Assembly: GCA_902627735.1 (NCBI GenBank)
Contig: CACOKI010000001.1
Coordinates: forward strand, 101,482 to 165,481
Direction of reading: 5' to 3'
Source: an uncultured Pelagibacteraceae bacterium
GTDB lineage: Bacteria > Pseudomonadota > Alphaproteobacteria > Pelagibacterales > Pelagibacteraceae
DNA length: 64,000 bases
Shown: positions 1 to 8,934 of the stretch, piece by piece
Numbering within the stretch: the first letter of the stretch is position 1
Layout of the letters: each line of letters starts with the position of its first letter
The notes under the pieces: model-generated
What the model saw: only the letters and a program-made list of their open reading frames with translations
The model's database searches: none
Told to the model about the DNA's origin: nothing
Position numbers and translations under genes: made by a program

Positions 1-56
1 ATATCTTTGTAAACTGAAAGGGACTCTAGCCATGAAGTTTTTTGAACTGATGACAT
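1..56 (-). CDS. AmpG-like MFS permease, N-terminal fragment
   Basis: This ORF is cut by the window edge and is too short for the ORF track. Reading the minus strand from the ATG at 56 gives MSSVQKTSWLESLSVYKD, which runs off the window. The 'SWLESLxVY' stretch resembles the start of AmpG-family muropeptide permeases, inner-membrane MFS proteins that import anhydro-muropeptides. It starts two bases after the trkH stop, so it is probably co-transcribed with trkH. Only 18 residues are visible, so the family call is tentative; another MFS protein is possible. Confidence 0.5.
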   Translation of the reverse strand, partial: MSSVQKTSWLESLSVYKD

Positions 57-58
57 AA

Positions 59-1498
59 TTAATTTCTCCAAAATGATGGTAAAAATAATACTAGTATAGC
101 GAATAATTCAAGTCTACCCAAAATCATACCAAGAGTGAGTATCCATTTCGAAATATCTGGTAAGGAAGAAAAATTTCCATTAGGACCTATAATTGATCCT
201 AAACCAGGTCCAACATTAGATATTGATGTTGCAGCACCAGATATTGAAGTAATAAAATCAAGACCAGTTAATGAAAGTAAAGCAGTAATTATAAAAAAAA
301 TGATTAAATACATATAAATAAATGAAATTATTGAAGAAATAAATTTATTATCAACCGGGCTTTGATTATATTTTAAAACAAAAATACCCTTCGGATAAAT
401 TATTTTTTTAAGTTGATTGGAAATAAAATAATAAAGAATTTGTATTCTAAAAATTTTTATACCACAAGTAGTGGAACCTGCACATCCACCAATAAACATT
501 AATAATAAAAATATAATTATGGCAAAAGCTCCCCAATTATCAAATTGTGCATTGACATATCCAGTTCCAGTTAAAATTGAAATAACATTAAAAATTATAG
601 ATCTTAAATTTATTTGTGTAGAATTATTAATTGTTAAATATATTGATAATATAATAATGCTAATTACTATTATTTTTATAAAAGTTTGAATTTGTATGTC
701 TGAGAAAAATATTTTTTTATCACCACTTAAAAATTTAATGTAGGCAATAAAAGGTAAACTTCCTAAAATGATAAAAATTATTGCTGATATTTCAATATAG
801 GGATTATCAAAAAAACCAATTGACTCATTGTAATTTGAAAAACCACCAGTGGCTATTGTTGTCATTGAATGAGTTAAACTATCGAAAATATTCATTCCTA
901 AAATCTTATAAGAAAATGCACAAAGAAATGTTAAACTAGAGTAAATATAGATTAATCTAAGAGCAATTTCCTTAGATTTAGGAAGAATTTTTTCTGATGA
1001 GTCGTTATTTGAAATTTTAAATAATTGCATTCCACCAACATTCATTATTGGCATAAGTGTTATTGCCATTACAATAATACCTATTCCGCCAAGCCATTGT
1101 AATAATGCTCGCCATAACAATATACCTTTTGGAGTATTTTCTAAATTTGGAATAATTGTTGATCCAGTGGTAGTAATCCCTGACATACTTTCAAAAAATG
1201 CGTTTGTGATTGAAAAATCAGCATCTGAAAATATAAAAGGTAAAGAACCAAAAACTGCAATACTTAACCAAGATAACGCAGTTAGAAGAAATGCCTGTTG
1301 TAAGTTCAATTTTTTATCGTGATCCAAATTGGATAAAAAAAATAAAATACCAAATATAATAGTAACTATAGAGGCACCCAAAAAAGATGAATCTACCTCA
1401 TTATAAATAAACTGAATAATTATTGGAATCATCATAAAAATTCCAAGAATTATTTGTAAAATTCCCAGAGTAAAAAAAACTGTTTTATAATTAGACAT
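59..1498 (-). CDS. trkH: TrkH-type potassium uptake channel subunit
   Basis: Integral inner-membrane K+ uptake protein of the TrkH/KtrB superfamily, expected to work with a TrkA NAD-binding subunit that is not in this window. The 479-residue protein is hydrophobic throughout and carries four filter-like P-loops: 'TTTGSTI' near residue 110, 'ATGGFSNY' near 217, 'GTGYVNA' near 313 and 'NVGPGLGS' near 430. Its length matches the family. It diverges from lysK across an 87-base gap and is followed two bases later by the AmpG-like start, so both lie in one minus-strand unit. The family is clear; whether transport is K+ only or K+/Na+ cannot be read from the sequence. Confidence 0.93.
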   Translation of the reverse strand: MSNYKTVFFTLGILQIILGIFMMIPIIIQFIYNEVDSSFLGASIVTIIFGILFFLSNLDHDKKLNLQQAFLLTALSWLSIAVFGSLPFIFSDADFSITNAFFESMSGITTTGSTIIPNLENTPKGILLWRALLQWLGGIGIIVMAITLMPIMNVGGMQLFKISNNDSSEKILPKSKEIALRLIYIYSSLTFLCAFSYKILGMNIFDSLTHSMTTIATGGFSNYNESIGFFDNPYIEISAIIFIILGSLPFIAYIKFLSGDKKIFFSDIQIQTFIKIIVISIIILSIYLTINNSTQINLRSIIFNVISILTGTGYVNAQFDNWGAFAIIIFLLLMFIGGCAGSTTCGIKIFRIQILYYFISNQLKKIIYPKGIFVLKYNQSPVDNKFISSIISFIYMYLIIFFIITALLSLTGLDFITSISGAATSISNVGPGLGSIIGPNGNFSSLPDISKWILTLGMILGRLELFAILVLFLPSFWRN

Positions 1499-1585
1499 TT
1501 TGAAAGAACATTATTTTATGGTAAATAAATTTCAACTCTATATGAATTAGCTTAATCATTATTTGAGATTTTAAAAGAAATATTC

Positions 1586-3148
1586 ATGATTAAAAAAGAA
1601 AATTTAGATAAAACTAGTGCTTGGCCATTTGTGGAGGCAAAAAAAATGCTTCGCGAAAGAAAAACATTTATAGAAAAAAAAGGAAAAATTATTCTTCAAA
1701 CAGGATATGGTCCAAGCGGTCTTCCTCATATAGGTACCTTTGGTGAAGTTGCGAGAACTTCAATGATAGTAAATGCTTTAAAATATTTAACAGATCTTCC
1801 AACAGAAATTATAACTTTTTCTGATGATATGGATGGTCTTAGAAAAGTTCCTGATAATGTACCTAATAAAGAATTATTAGAAAAAAATTTACATAAACCT
1901 CTGACAAATGTTCCAGATCCTTTTGGAAAATTTAAAAGTTTTGGTGAACATAATAATCAAATGCTCAAAAATTTTTTAGATAATTTTAATTTTAATTATA
2001 AATTTAAAAGTTCCTCAGAGCTTTATAAATCAGGTTTTTTTAATACATCTCTTCAAGTTATTTTTGAAAACTATGATGATATAATGAATATAATATTACC
2101 TACGTTAGGAAAAGAACGTCAAAAAACATACAGCCCCTTTTTGCCTATATGTCCAGATACAGGTCATGTTTTGGAAATTCCTGTTAAAGAAATTAATAAA
2201 GAAAAATTCAAAATTATATTTGATAACAATGGGAAAGATTTAGAGAAAAGTATATTTGATGGAAACTGTAAACTTCAATGGAAAGTTGATTGGGCAATGA
2301 GATGGTATGCTCTTGACGTAGATTTTGAAATGTATGGAAAAGATTTGATCGAAAGCGCAATTTTATCAACAAAAATAATTAAATTAATTGGAAAGATAAA
2401 TCCTTCTGGTTTTGCTTATGAGTTATTTTTAGATGAAAAAGGTGAAAAAATTTCTAAATCAAAAGGAAACGGTATTACAATAGACCAGTGGCTTGAATAT
2501 GCTTCCCCTGAAAGTTTATCTTTGTATATGTATCAAAATCCAAAAAGAGCAAAAAAATTATATAAGGAAATTGTTTCAAAAACAGTTGATGAATATTTAG
2601 AATTTTTAGAAAAGGCAAAAAATCAAGATGAATTACAAATCTTAATGAACCCTGTGTGGCATGTTCATAATAGCAATATACCTAGGGAAGAAATGATAAT
2701 GTCTTTTTCTATGCTCCTTAATCTTGTTGAGACAAGTAATGCTGACAATAAAGATCTTCTTTGGAAATTTGTAAAGAAACATAAGAAAGATATCTCAGTA
2801 AAAGATTTTCCAATCTTTGATAAACTTGTTGGATATGCAATTAAATATTTTGATGATGTGATAAAGATAAAAAAGAAATATAAAAAACCAAACGATAATG
2901 AAAAATTAGCTCTAGAAGCTTTAATTAATACACTTGATAAATGTAACGATGAAATGTCACCAGAAGATATTCAAACCTTAATTTATACAACTGGAAAAGA
3001 AAATGGATATTCAAAAAATTTAAGAGATTGGTTTAAATTAATTTATGAGGTTGTATTTGGCGATGAAAATGGACCAAGAATGGGATTTTTTATAAGTTTT
3101 TTTGGTGTTAAAGAAACAAAAGATCTTATAAAAAATAAAATTAAATAA
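1586..3148 (+). CDS. lysK: Class I lysyl-tRNA synthetase
   Basis: Charges tRNA-Lys with lysine in the cytoplasm. This is the class I enzyme (LysK), common in archaea and many alphaproteobacteria, not the class II LysS. The class I signatures are visible: a HIGH-like 'PHIG' at residues 47-50 and a KMSKS-like 'KISKS' at 288-292 followed by KGNG. At 520 residues the length is normal. The C-terminal helical part carries no obvious extra domain. The stop codon overlaps the pyrD start by one base (TAATG), which suggests translational coupling. No class II LysRS is seen here, as expected if LysK is the only enzyme. Confidence 0.96.
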   Translation: MIKKENLDKTSAWPFVEAKKMLRERKTFIEKKGKIILQTGYGPSGLPHIGTFGEVARTSMIVNALKYLTDLPTEIITFSDDMDGLRKVPDNVPNKELLEKNLHKPLTNVPDPFGKFKSFGEHNNQMLKNFLDNFNFNYKFKSSSELYKSGFFNTSLQVIFENYDDIMNIILPTLGKERQKTYSPFLPICPDTGHVLEIPVKEINKEKFKIIFDNNGKDLEKSIFDGNCKLQWKVDWAMRWYALDVDFEMYGKDLIESAILSTKIIKLIGKINPSGFAYELFLDEKGEKISKSKGNGITIDQWLEYASPESLSLYMYQNPKRAKKLYKEIVSKTVDEYLEFLEKAKNQDELQILMNPVWHVHNSNIPREEMIMSFSMLLNLVETSNADNKDLLWKFVKKHKKDISVKDFPIFDKLVGYAIKYFDDVIKIKKKYKKPNDNEKLALEALINTLDKCNDEMSPEDIQTLIYTTGKENGYSKNLRDWFKLIYEVVFGDENGPRMGFFISFFGVKETKDLIKNKIK

Positions 3149-4200
3149 TGTTTTCAAATATAAGATCATTAATATTTAAGTTAGATCCCGAGACTGCCCA
3201 TAATTTAGCAATTAAATCTTTAAAATTTAATTTTGTACCAAATATTTCAAATGAAAATAAAAGTGACTCTTTATTTAAAACCAAGTTATTTGGAAAGGAT
3301 ATTGATAATCCAATTGGTTTAGCAGCAGGATTTGATAAAAATGCAGAGGTATATAACTCATTATTTAAACTTGGTTTTGGATTTGTTGAGGTAGGGACAA
3401 TTACACCTCTAAAACAATATGGCAATCCAAAGCCTAGAGTGTTTAGATTAGTTGATGATGAAGCATTAATAAATAGACTTGGTTTTAATAATCTTGGTGC
3501 AGAGAACATTATCAAAAAGATTAGATCAAATAGACCTTCAGGAATGCTTGGAATTAACATTGGACCTAATAAAGATGCTGAGGATAGAACATCAGATTAT
3601 TTGAAATGCTTTAAAATTTTTAATGATGTAGCAGATTATATTACAATAAATATTTCATCACCAAATACAGAAAATTTAAGAAAGTTACATGATCAAGTAA
3701 AATTAGATAAATTATTAAAAAGTATTGAAAAAGAAAAAGAAAATTTAAATATAAGCACCCCTATCGTTGTGAAAGTTTCGCCAGATATTAGTGATAAAGA
3801 AATTGATGAAATATCACAAGTCCTTTTAATTAATAAAGTTGAGGGGGTGATTATTTCAAATACCTCAGATTCAACAAGAGAGAATTTGATTAATATCCAA
3901 AAACATCAAAAAGGGGGGCTGTCAGGCAAACCAATTCAAACAAAATCAACTCTTTTAATAAAAAAATTTTATAAATTACTTAAAGGTAAAATTAAGATTA
4001 TAGGTGTTGGTGGAGTGGATTCTGGTACAAGTGCTTATGAAAAATTTCTTGCGGGTGCAAGTTACGTTCAGCTTTACACTGGTATGGTTTATAGGGGCCC
4101 TAATATTGTAAGTATGATAAAAAAAGAGCTAAGAGAAATATTATTAAAAGATGGTGTTAAAAATTTTAGTGAAATTGTAGGAAAAAAAACAAATACCTAA
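3148..4200 (+). CDS. pyrD: Dihydroorotate dehydrogenase (quinone), class 2
   Basis: Oxidises dihydroorotate to orotate in pyrimidine synthesis, passing electrons from FMN to the quinone pool at the inner membrane. The 350-residue length and N-terminal extension ('SLIFKLDPETAHNLAIKSL') fit the membrane-associated class 2 type. Visible motifs are 'GLAAGFDKNAEV', the catalytic serine region 'ISSPNTENLR', and the phosphate-binding 'GVGGVDSG' near the end. The start overlaps the lysK stop by one base. A minus-strand ORF inside it (3141-3560) is a shadow. Confidence 0.96.
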   Translation: MFSNIRSLIFKLDPETAHNLAIKSLKFNFVPNISNENKSDSLFKTKLFGKDIDNPIGLAAGFDKNAEVYNSLFKLGFGFVEVGTITPLKQYGNPKPRVFRLVDDEALINRLGFNNLGAENIIKKIRSNRPSGMLGINIGPNKDAEDRTSDYLKCFKIFNDVADYITINISSPNTENLRKLHDQVKLDKLLKSIEKEKENLNISTPIVVKVSPDISDKEIDEISQVLLINKVEGVIISNTSDSTRENLINIQKHQKGGLSGKPIQTKSTLLIKKFYKLLKGKIKIIGVGGVDSGTSAYEKFLAGASYVQLYTGMVYRGPNIVSMIKKELREILLKDGVKNFSEIVGKKTNT

Positions 4201-4211
4201 TTGTATTAAAC

Positions 4212-4240
4212 TTGACGTTATCAATATCACACTTTATATA
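4212..4240 (+). promoter_or_regulatory. Sigma-70-type promoter for rpmB
   Basis: TTGACG (4212-4217) and TATATA (4235-4240) are separated by exactly 17 bases, close to the housekeeping consensus. The predicted transcription start is near 4247, only about five bases before the rpmB ATG at 4252. No Shine-Dalgarno sequence lies between them, so the message would be leaderless or nearly so. Confidence 0.6.
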
Positions 4241-4251
4241 GACATGTCGTT

Positions 4252-4566
4252 ATGTCAAAAAAATGTGAGTTAACTGGAAAAATACCTATGAAAGGTCATA
4301 ATGTTAGTCATGCTAATAATAAGACGAAGAGAAGATTCTTACCTAATTTAAAGAAAATTAAATTTACAAGTGAATTATTAAAAAGAAGCCTAAAATTAAC
4401 AGTAAGTAATGCAGGTGTGAGATCGGTTGATAAGAAAGGTAGTTTTGATGAATTTTTAAAAACAGTTAAAAATAAAAATTTATCTCCACGTTTAAAAAAA
4501 TTGAAAAAAAACTTACTAATTAAGTCCCCATATCAGAAAAAAACTGTTCAATCTAAAACTGCTTAA
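4252..4566 (+). CDS. rpmB: 50S ribosomal protein L28
   Basis: Structural protein of the large ribosomal subunit. The N-terminus '[32 protein letters not shown]' is typical of L28, and the 104-residue length fits the longer alphaproteobacterial form. It is rich in Lys/Arg, as expected for an rRNA binder. The stop overlaps the next ATG (TAATG at 4564-4568), so the downstream transporter is probably translated by coupling. The ATG is preceded by a strong promoter with almost no room for a leader. Confidence 0.97.
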   Translation: MSKKCELTGKIPMKGHNVSHANNKTKRRFLPNLKKIKFTSELLKRSLKLTVSNAGVRSVDKKGSFDEFLKTVKNKNLSPRLKKLKKNLLIKSPYQKKTVQSKTA

Positions 4567-5114
4567 TGAATAAATCCTTTATTCTTCTATCTTTTTTGAT
4601 GGGAGTAGTTGTTTTATCCTCAAATTATCTTGTTCAATTTCCAATAAATTATTATGGATTAAATGAGATATTAACTTACGGTGCATTTAGCTATCCCATA
4701 GCTTTTTTAATTACCGATTTAGCTAATAGATCTTTTGGAAAATTAGTTGCTAGAAAATTAGTTTATTTTGGCTTTCTACTTGGTATTGGGTTTACAATTT
4801 TATTTTCTACAAATTTTTCAGATTTAATATCAATTAGGATTGCAATAGGATCTGGTGTTGCTTTTTTAACTGCTCAACTTCTAGATGTTCAAATATTTGA
4901 TAATTTAAGAAAAAAAAAATGGTTTGTTGCTCCACTGACTTCTTCATTGATTGGATCGACAGTTGATACTTTCATATTTTTTTTTATTTCTTTTTATGGA
5001 ACGAACATACCATGGTTTACTCTAGCTTTAGGTGATTTGAGTGTTAAATTATTTGTTGCGATGATAATGTTAATTCCATTTAGATTATTATTAAAAACAT
5101 TTAAACCTATTTAG
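4566..5114 (+). CDS. VUT-family (YhhQ-type) transporter, probable queuosine precursor uptake
   Basis: Small inner-membrane protein of 182 residues with about five or six hydrophobic segments. The 'LTYGAFSYPIAFLITDLANRSFG' region and 'FLTAQLLDVQIFDNLRKKKWFVAPLTSS' closely follow the YhhQ/VUT family, whose characterised E. coli member imports the queuosine precursors preQ0/preQ1. It is somewhat shorter than E. coli YhhQ. The ATG overlaps the rpmB stop. It runs convergently into speB with a two-base gap. Substrate is inferred from family knowledge; other VUT proteins may differ. Confidence 0.8.
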   Translation: MNKSFILLSFLMGVVVLSSNYLVQFPINYYGLNEILTYGAFSYPIAFLITDLANRSFGKLVARKLVYFGFLLGIGFTILFSTNFSDLISIRIAIGSGVAFLTAQLLDVQIFDNLRKKKWFVAPLTSSLIGSTVDTFIFFFISFYGTNIPWFTLALGDLSVKLFVAMIMLIPFRLLLKTFKPI

Positions 5115-5116
5115 AT

Positions 5117-5992
5117 TTAATACAAATACTTATAAGCTAAAATTTTGTAAGCTAATTTTGCAACTAAAAAATTATATGAATTGAAACCTTTTATTGGAGC
5201 AAGTTCATTAATGTCTGCTCCAACAATATTAGAATTTTTTGCTGCAACTCTTATTATATCCAGAGTTTCATCCCAAAAAAGTCCTCCAGGCTCTGGAGTT
5301 CCTGTTGCTGGCATGATTGCTGAGTCAAGCCCATCTACATCAAAAGTTAAGTAAACAGTTTTATTTTTAATTAATTTTTTGAATTTATTCATATTCCATT
5401 TATGTTTATCCTTTGCCCAAAAAATATTTATTCTTGATTTATTTTTATTTAAAAAATGAATTTCACTTTTAGAAATATTTCTTATACCAAAGGAAATAAT
5501 AGATACATTCTTATAATCTAAACATCTTCTGATAGCTGAGGCATGTGAAAATTTTTCCCCGTTGTAACTATTCCTTAAATCTGCATGAGCATCAAAATGT
5601 AATAGACAAATATTCTTAAATTTTTTCACAAAAGGCGTGATACAGCCAGGAGTAATTGAGTGTTCACCTCCTAATGTCATAGGGAAAAGTTTTTTATCTA
5701 AAATTTCTTGATTAACATTTGATATTTTTTGTAGAGCTCTATTTATATCCTTATCAATTTTAAAAGGTTTCAATGTTTTTATACCAATTTCTTTGTACGG
5801 TTCACAATTTAATTCCTCATCATAAAGTTCTACTTGATGAGAAGCTTTAATTATTTCTTTTGGGCCATTTTTTGTACCACCTCCATAACTTACAGTTTTT
5901 TCCAAACCAAACGGAACAATGACAACCTTTTCCTTAAAATTAAATTTATTATCAATTCCAAGAAAACCATTTTTATTTGAAAGATATTTCAA
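5117..5992 (-). CDS. speB: Agmatinase / SpeB-family ureohydrolase
   Basis: Mn-dependent ureohydrolase of the arginase/agmatinase family; the classic reaction is agmatine to putrescine plus urea. Metal-binding motifs are all present: 'GGEHSI' near residue 108, 'HFDAHADLR' near 132 and 'FDVDGLDSA' near 217. At 291 residues it has normal length. It is the last gene of a minus-strand set with a deoxyhypusine-synthase homologue (five bases upstream) and an ornithine/lysine decarboxylase. No arginine decarboxylase is visible here, so the real substrate may be another guanidino-polyamine. The family is certain; the substrate is inferred. Confidence 0.88.
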   Translation of the reverse strand: MKYLSNKNGFLGIDNKFNFKEKVVIVPFGLEKTVSYGGGTKNGPKEIIKASHQVELYDEELNCEPYKEIGIKTLKPFKIDKDINRALQKISNVNQEILDKKLFPMTLGGEHSITPGCITPFVKKFKNICLLHFDAHADLRNSYNGEKFSHASAIRRCLDYKNVSIISFGIRNISKSEIHFLNKNKSRINIFWAKDKHKWNMNKFKKLIKNKTVYLTFDVDGLDSAIMPATGTPEPGGLFWDETLDIIRVAAKNSNIVGADINELAPIKGFNSYNFLVAKLAYKILAYKYLY

Positions 5993-5997
5993 TTTGT

Positions 5998-7038
5998 TTA
6001 CCCAAATATTTGAGAGAAATTTTTTTTATTTCTATTTTTCCATTCGCCTCTATGATAAGCATCGCTGGCAATCAAAGGTAAAACGCTAGTAGCTTCTGCA
6101 AATACCATTTGTTCTTTTGTAATATCTACTTTTCCCCATGAGCTTGCTTCTTTTAATGTAGAGCTGCTACACGCACCATCTCTTGAGTCTGCAACAGTGA
6201 TTTGAACAGCATATTTATGCATATCAACTTCCTTTCCCAATAGTTCAGCACATATCACTGTATCTTGAATAAAATTTTTTGGAACTCCACCCCCAATCAT
6301 AAAAAGACCTGATCCTTTAGATTGTATTTTTATTTCTGTTAATTCACGAAATTCTCTTATGGAGTCAATAGTTATGTGTCCTTTTGGATTTTTTTCTTGA
6401 TGAATAACTAGTCCGAACCCAGCACTTGAGTCTGTAAAAGCTGGACAAAATATTGGGACATTATTATCATAAGCAGTTTCAATTAAAGAATCTTTTTTTA
6501 CTGAATTTTTTTTCAAATACTTTCCCATTTCATAAATAAACTCTCTAGAAGTATAACTTTTAGGTTTTAAATTATCAGCGATTTCACAAATTTTTTTATC
6601 ACATATTTGAAGTTCGTCTTCATCGATATAAGTATCATAAATTCTATCAATGTAGTTTTTTCTTAATTCAGTATCATCTTGAAATTGTGAACCCTGATAA
6701 TGTTTGAATCCAAGGGCTTCAAAAAAATCCATATCAATTATTGCAGCTCCAGTTGCTACAATTGCATCAACCATATTATATTTAACTAAATCTTTATAAA
6801 TATTCATGCATCCAGCGGCAGAAGTTGAACCAGCTAATGTAAGAAATATTGTACAATCTTTATCCTTAAGCATTTCGTTAAAAATATTAGCAGCATTTGC
6901 CGTTTCTCTGGAAACAAAAGACATTTTTTCCATTGATGAGATTATCTTACGAGCGTCAAATGAAGTAATATCTATATGTTCTACAGGATTTTTAAGTAAA
7001 TCTTTTTTAATATTGTGACCTACTTTTTTTTTAGACAT
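5998..7038 (-). CDS. Deoxyhypusine synthase homologue, probable polyamine synthase
   Basis: NAD-dependent deoxyhypusine synthase (DHS) fold protein, 346 residues. The lysine that carries the enzyme-imine intermediate in eukaryotic DHS sits in a 'SWGK' motif; here 'EASSWGKV' keeps it at about residue 303. 'TLAGSTSAAG', 'VATGAAIIDMDFFEALG' and 'GGGVPKNFIQ' also follow the family. Bacteria lack hypusinated eIF5A, so bacterial homologues are thought to act on free polyamines, for instance to make homospermidine-like products. The gene touches the decarboxylase upstream (one shared base) and lies five bases before speB, supporting a polyamine role. Confidence 0.85.
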   Translation of the reverse strand: MSKKKVGHNIKKDLLKNPVEHIDITSFDARKIISSMEKMSFVSRETANAANIFNEMLKDKDCTIFLTLAGSTSAAGCMNIYKDLVKYNMVDAIVATGAAIIDMDFFEALGFKHYQGSQFQDDTELRKNYIDRIYDTYIDEDELQICDKKICEIADNLKPKSYTSREFIYEMGKYLKKNSVKKDSLIETAYDNNVPIFCPAFTDSSAGFGLVIHQEKNPKGHITIDSIREFRELTEIKIQSKGSGLFMIGGGVPKNFIQDTVICAELLGKEVDMHKYAVQITVADSRDGACSSSTLKEASSWGKVDITKEQMVFAEATSVLPLIASDAYHRGEWKNRNKKNFSQIFG

Positions 7039-8222
7039 TAAGCAACCAAAGTAGCCTTATTGACGTCTTTCTCATAAAGGCTCATTATTGGATTGTCTTC
7101 TACCTCATATATTTCATTTGAAAAGAAACCATTAAATTGAGTTCTAAACGTTAAACCGTATGCCCCCAGTTGACCTAGTTCAATATAATCATTTTCTTTT
7201 ATGTTGTTTGGCAAAAGAAATGGTCCTTTCATGTAATCCATACTATCGCAGGTTGGACCATAAAAATCAAAAGCAGTGAGTTTTTTTGATATAATTTTGT
7301 GAGTACTATCTTTTATCATTTTAGAAGGATAAACAATGTTTGGGGTACCAGCATCAAAAAGTGTACCATAAGTTCCATCGTTAATATAAAGTTTTTGTCT
7401 TTTTCTTAAATTAACTCTTACGATTGTCGAACCACTTTCAGCAACAAGGGCTCTTCCTGGCTCACAAATAATTTCTGGTAAATCATTTAGTTTTAAATTT
7501 TTTAAACTTTTTGTGATTTCAAGAAAATAATTATCTAAAGATTGCGGAATTAAATCTGGATATATAGTTGGAAATCCTCCACCAACATTTATATAATCAG
7601 GAACAATTTTTGTTTTTTTTATAATATTGCCTATCTCACTTATCCCTTTTGCATAAGAAATAGGATGCATACATTGTGAACCAACATGAAAGCTAAGACC
7701 AATTTTATTTGCACACTGTTTGACAAGTCTTAATAATCCTGCTGCTTCTGCATTCAACGCACCAAATTTTTTAGACAAATCAATTTCTGCGTGTTCATTT
7801 GAAACTGCTACTCTTACGAAAAGTTCTAAATCTTTAGCACCACTTGTACTTTCGATTATTTTAATTAGTTCATCTTTAGTATCTAATGCAAATGTTTTTA
7901 CTCCATATTTAAAATAAGCATCTTTAATACTTTCGTGACTTTTTACTGTATGCATGAAAGAACATTTTGCTGTTTGACTAAATTTTTTTATGGCTTTAAT
8001 TTCTTCGATAGAGGCTATATCAAACTGGTTAATTCCACTTTTAATAAGCGTTTTAATTACTTCAGGATGAGGATTTGTTTTTACAGCATATAAAATTTTT
8101 CCAGGGAATTTTTTTTGAAAAAATTTTGAGGTAGAAAGAATAGATTTCTTTCTAATACAATATACCGGTTTATCAGGTCTCAGTTGATTAATTAACTCTT
8201 CAACTGATTTAAATTTTTGCAT
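7038..8222 (-). CDS. Ornithine/lysine decarboxylase (fold type III PLP enzyme)
   Basis: PLP-dependent decarboxylase making putrescine (or cadaverine) from ornithine (or lysine), related to eukaryotic ornithine decarboxylase. The PLP lysine is K48 in 'YAVKTNP'. Other markers are 'FHVGSQC', the glycine-rich 'NVGGGFP', 'CEPGRALV', and the substrate cysteine motif 'GPTCDSMD', which matches eukaryotic ODC. The 394-residue length is usual for the ornithine/lysine group and distinct from the larger SpeA or CadA types. It is first in the minus-strand polyamine unit. Substrate preference between ornithine and lysine cannot be decided from sequence. Confidence 0.88.
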   Translation of the reverse strand: MQKFKSVEELINQLRPDKPVYCIRKKSILSTSKFFQKKFPGKILYAVKTNPHPEVIKTLIKSGINQFDIASIEEIKAIKKFSQTAKCSFMHTVKSHESIKDAYFKYGVKTFALDTKDELIKIIESTSGAKDLELFVRVAVSNEHAEIDLSKKFGALNAEAAGLLRLVKQCANKIGLSFHVGSQCMHPISYAKGISEIGNIIKKTKIVPDYINVGGGFPTIYPDLIPQSLDNYFLEITKSLKNLKLNDLPEIICEPGRALVAESGSTIVRVNLRKRQKLYINDGTYGTLFDAGTPNIVYPSKMIKDSTHKIISKKLTAFDFYGPTCDSMDYMKGPFLLPNNIKENDYIELGQLGAYGLTFRTQFNGFFSNEIYEVEDNPIMSLYEKDVNKATLVA

Positions 8223-8343
8223 CTATTGTGCCCCCCAAAAAAAATTTAATAAAAAAAAAGCTTTTTATTTAAAAAAACTTTAATATTTCGAGCAATTAAT
8301 TCAATAGTTATTCAATGTAAAGTAAATAATGAGGTCTTGAACT
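8223..8343. other. Divergent intergenic region with G6 tract before the decarboxylase
   Basis: This gap carries the start regions of the decarboxylase (minus) and the RegA-type regulator (plus). On the minus strand the decarboxylase ATG is preceded by a T8-G6 run, 'TTTTTTTTGGGGGGCAC', striking in such an AT-rich genome; the G tract may serve as a ribosome-binding site. Further upstream is an AAAAAGCTTTTT palindrome. I could not fold this into a known riboswitch. Confidence 0.4.
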
Positions 8344-8934
8344 GTGGAAAAAAATAACCATATGATTCCTATGAAAAATGAGCAAACACTACAAAATTTG
8401 AGTAATTTTGAGAACAAATCATTGTTAATTGTTGACGATGATAACCCTTTTAGAGAAAGATTAGCTAGAGCGATGGAAAAGAAGGGTTTTGAGGTTTTTC
8501 AAGCTGAAAGTGTACAAAAAGGTGTCGAATCAGTAAAAAATAAAAAACCTGGTTTTGCTGTTATTGATCTAAGATTAAACGACGGAAATGGTTTAGAGGT
8601 TGTTAAAGAAATTCAGTCATCAAATTCATCAAGTAGAATAATTATGTTAACCGGATATGGAAATATTCCAACAGCTGTTGCAGCAATAAAAGAGGGAGCA
8701 ATAGATTATCTGGCTAAACCTGCAGATGCAGATGATGTAGAAAAAGCGTTATTGGCCGACCCATCAAAAAAAGCAGCCCCACCAGAAAATCCTATGTCTG
8801 CTGATAGGGTAAAATGGGAACATATTCATAGAGTATTTGAATTATGCAATAGAAATGTTTCAGAGACAGCTAGAAGACTTAAAATGCATAGAAGAACTTT
8901 ACAAAGAATTTTATCTAAACGATCGCCTAAATAA
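8344..8934 (+). CDS. regA: RegA/ActR/PrrA-type response regulator
   Basis: DNA-binding response regulator of the redox-responsive RegBA/ActSR/PrrBA family. The receiver domain spans about residues 25-140 with the acidic pocket 'VDDDN' and phospho-acceptor D75 in 'VIDLR'. The C-terminus carries the characteristic Fis-type helix-turn-helix 'VSETARRLKMHRRTLQRIL'. Length (196) is typical. The track uses a GTG start at 8344; an ATG at 8362 would remove six residues before the receiver. The cognate RegB/ActS kinase is not adjacent. The 3' end overlaps bioY by eight bases tail to tail. Confidence 0.9.
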   Translation: MEKNNHMIPMKNEQTLQNLSNFENKSLLIVDDDNPFRERLARAMEKKGFEVFQAESVQKGVESVKNKKPGFAVIDLRLNDGNGLEVVKEIQSSNSSSRIIMLTGYGNIPTAVAAIKEGAIDYLAKPADADDVEKALLADPSKKAAPPENPMSADRVKWEHIHRVFELCNRNVSETARRLKMHRRTLQRILSKRSPK

